DNA from: Pedobacter sp. L105
GTDB lineage: Bacteria; Bacteroidota; Bacteroidia; Sphingobacteriales; Sphingobacteriaceae
Length of the DNA stretch: 61,645 nt
Reading direction: 5' to 3'
NCBI RefSeq assembly: GCF_009765875.1
Contig: NZ_LMUP01000011.1
Location: 1 to 61,645, forward strand
The position numbers were made by a program, and so were the translations under genes. The notes under the pieces are model-generated. The model had not been told where the DNA came from, did not search any database, and was given only the letters and a program-made list of their open reading frames with translations. Positions 61,378 through 61,645 of this stretch are shown one piece after another (the first letter of the stretch is position 1; every line of letters starts with the position of its first letter).

Positions 61378-61645
61378 ATGGAAACTACAAGACGCGGTTT
61401 TATCTCCGCAGCATCATTGACAACATTAGGCATGGTAGCCGCCGCCACAAGTATCAGCACTTTATTGCCGGAAAAAGCCGAAGGTGCCATTGTCCCTTCA
61501 GGTAAACCGGTCCATGGTCCGGGAGAAGAACTGGAAGATTTTGTATATGATATGGTAAACGGCAGTAAAGGCTGGTCGGGTGCTGGCGGGAATGCAAAAG
61601 AAGCCACAGTAGAAGAATTCCCCGTATCGCAAAGTATTGCCGGGG
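61378..61645 (+). CDS. Tat-exported bicupin (oxalate decarboxylase-like), 5' part
   Basis: The frame starts at ATG 61378 and runs off the window end (89 codons seen). Residues 4-8 (TRRGF) with the following SAASLTTLGMVAAATS stretch form a twin-arginine signal peptide. The mature part (NGSKGWSGAGGNAKEATVEE and FPVSQSIAG) matches the beginning of the oxalate decarboxylase-type bicupin family, whose metal-binding His motifs would lie beyond the window. Tat export implies folding with metal in the cytoplasm. The reaction is inferred from the family only. Confidence 0.75.
   Translation, partial: METTRRGFISAASLTTLGMVAAATSISTLLPEKAEGAIVPSGKPVHGPGEELEDFVYDMVNGSKGWSGAGGNAKEATVEEFPVSQSIAG

Noticed and set aside
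1..61645. CRISPR arrays, tRNA and rRNA genes
   Set aside because: No regularly spaced repeats, cloverleaf-like sequences or conserved rRNA segments were recognised.

Overview
The window is chromosomal DNA from a Bacteroidota bacterium, most likely Sphingobacteriaceae (Pedobacter-like). The evidence is a SusC/SusD pair with a hybrid two-component regulator, SpI/SpII-secreted proteins with short Bacteroidota-type signals, weak Shine-Dalgarno sequences, and repeated matches to the Bacteroidota -7 promoter element TAnnTTTG in front of genes. I saw no rRNA, tRNA or CRISPR array.

Layout. (1) 1-2.2 kb: a small accessory patch (ORF6N and GIY-YIG-like genes, a LexA-like XRE-S24 repressor with palindromic operators, a small secreted Lys/Ala-rich protein). 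(2) 2.2-6.4 kb: the conserved translation operon thrS-infC-rpmI-rplT, then rpiA; infC and rpiA both appear to start at TTG. (3) 6.4-13.9 kb: a signalling cluster made of a CheB-CheR-PAS fusion, a PAS HisKA_3 kinase, a stand-alone CheB, a NarL-type response regulator and a DUF4118-like kinase, with no chemoreceptor, CheA or CheW nearby. (4) 14-17.7 kb: an internally deleted glycosyltransferase gene, YceI and an M13 peptidase. (5) 18.3-33.8 kb: a polysaccharide utilisation locus on the minus strand (HTCS regulator, GH31 with PA14, SusC, SusD, surface lipoprotein, GH2). Its gene content fits removal of xyloglucan-type side chains. Its 3' end is decaying: GH2 has an in-frame TGA in place of a conserved Trp, and the following gene survives only as a frameshifted signal peptide joined to a fragment. 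A 77-bp near-perfect palindrome follows. (6) 33.8-43.3 kb: a multi-PAS kinase, a small HTH protein with repeated upstream sites, DUF892, a two-gene unknown operon, a HAD phosphatase, an alpha/beta hydrolase lacking the usual nucleophile Ser, a peroxiredoxin remnant, a Crp-family regulator and a DUF2625-like protein.

(7) 43.3-49.2 kb: a DNA alkylation/break repair block. Ada functions are split over three minus-strand genes (Zn-domain protein, methyltransferase, AraC-methyltransferase), divergent from alkA, followed by ligD. (8) 49.2-54.5 kb: small proteins, a frameshifted gene, a lipoprotein/beta-barrel pair bracketed by a partial direct repeat, and an IS1182-family insertion. (9) 54.5-57.9 kb: peroxide defence (secreted catalase, ankyrin protein, divergent OxyR with both redox cysteines). 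The catalase lacks the usual distal Asn. (10) 57.9-61.6 kb: an ISAon1/ISL3-type IS with 8-bp target duplication, a PfkB kinase, DUF4268, and the start of a Tat-exported bicupin cut by the window end.

No clearly new defence or mobile system stands out. The most notable items are the receptor-less CheB/CheR signalling cluster, the decaying PUL end with its long palindrome, the split Ada locus with repeated sites, and the catalase and hydrolase active-site substitutions.
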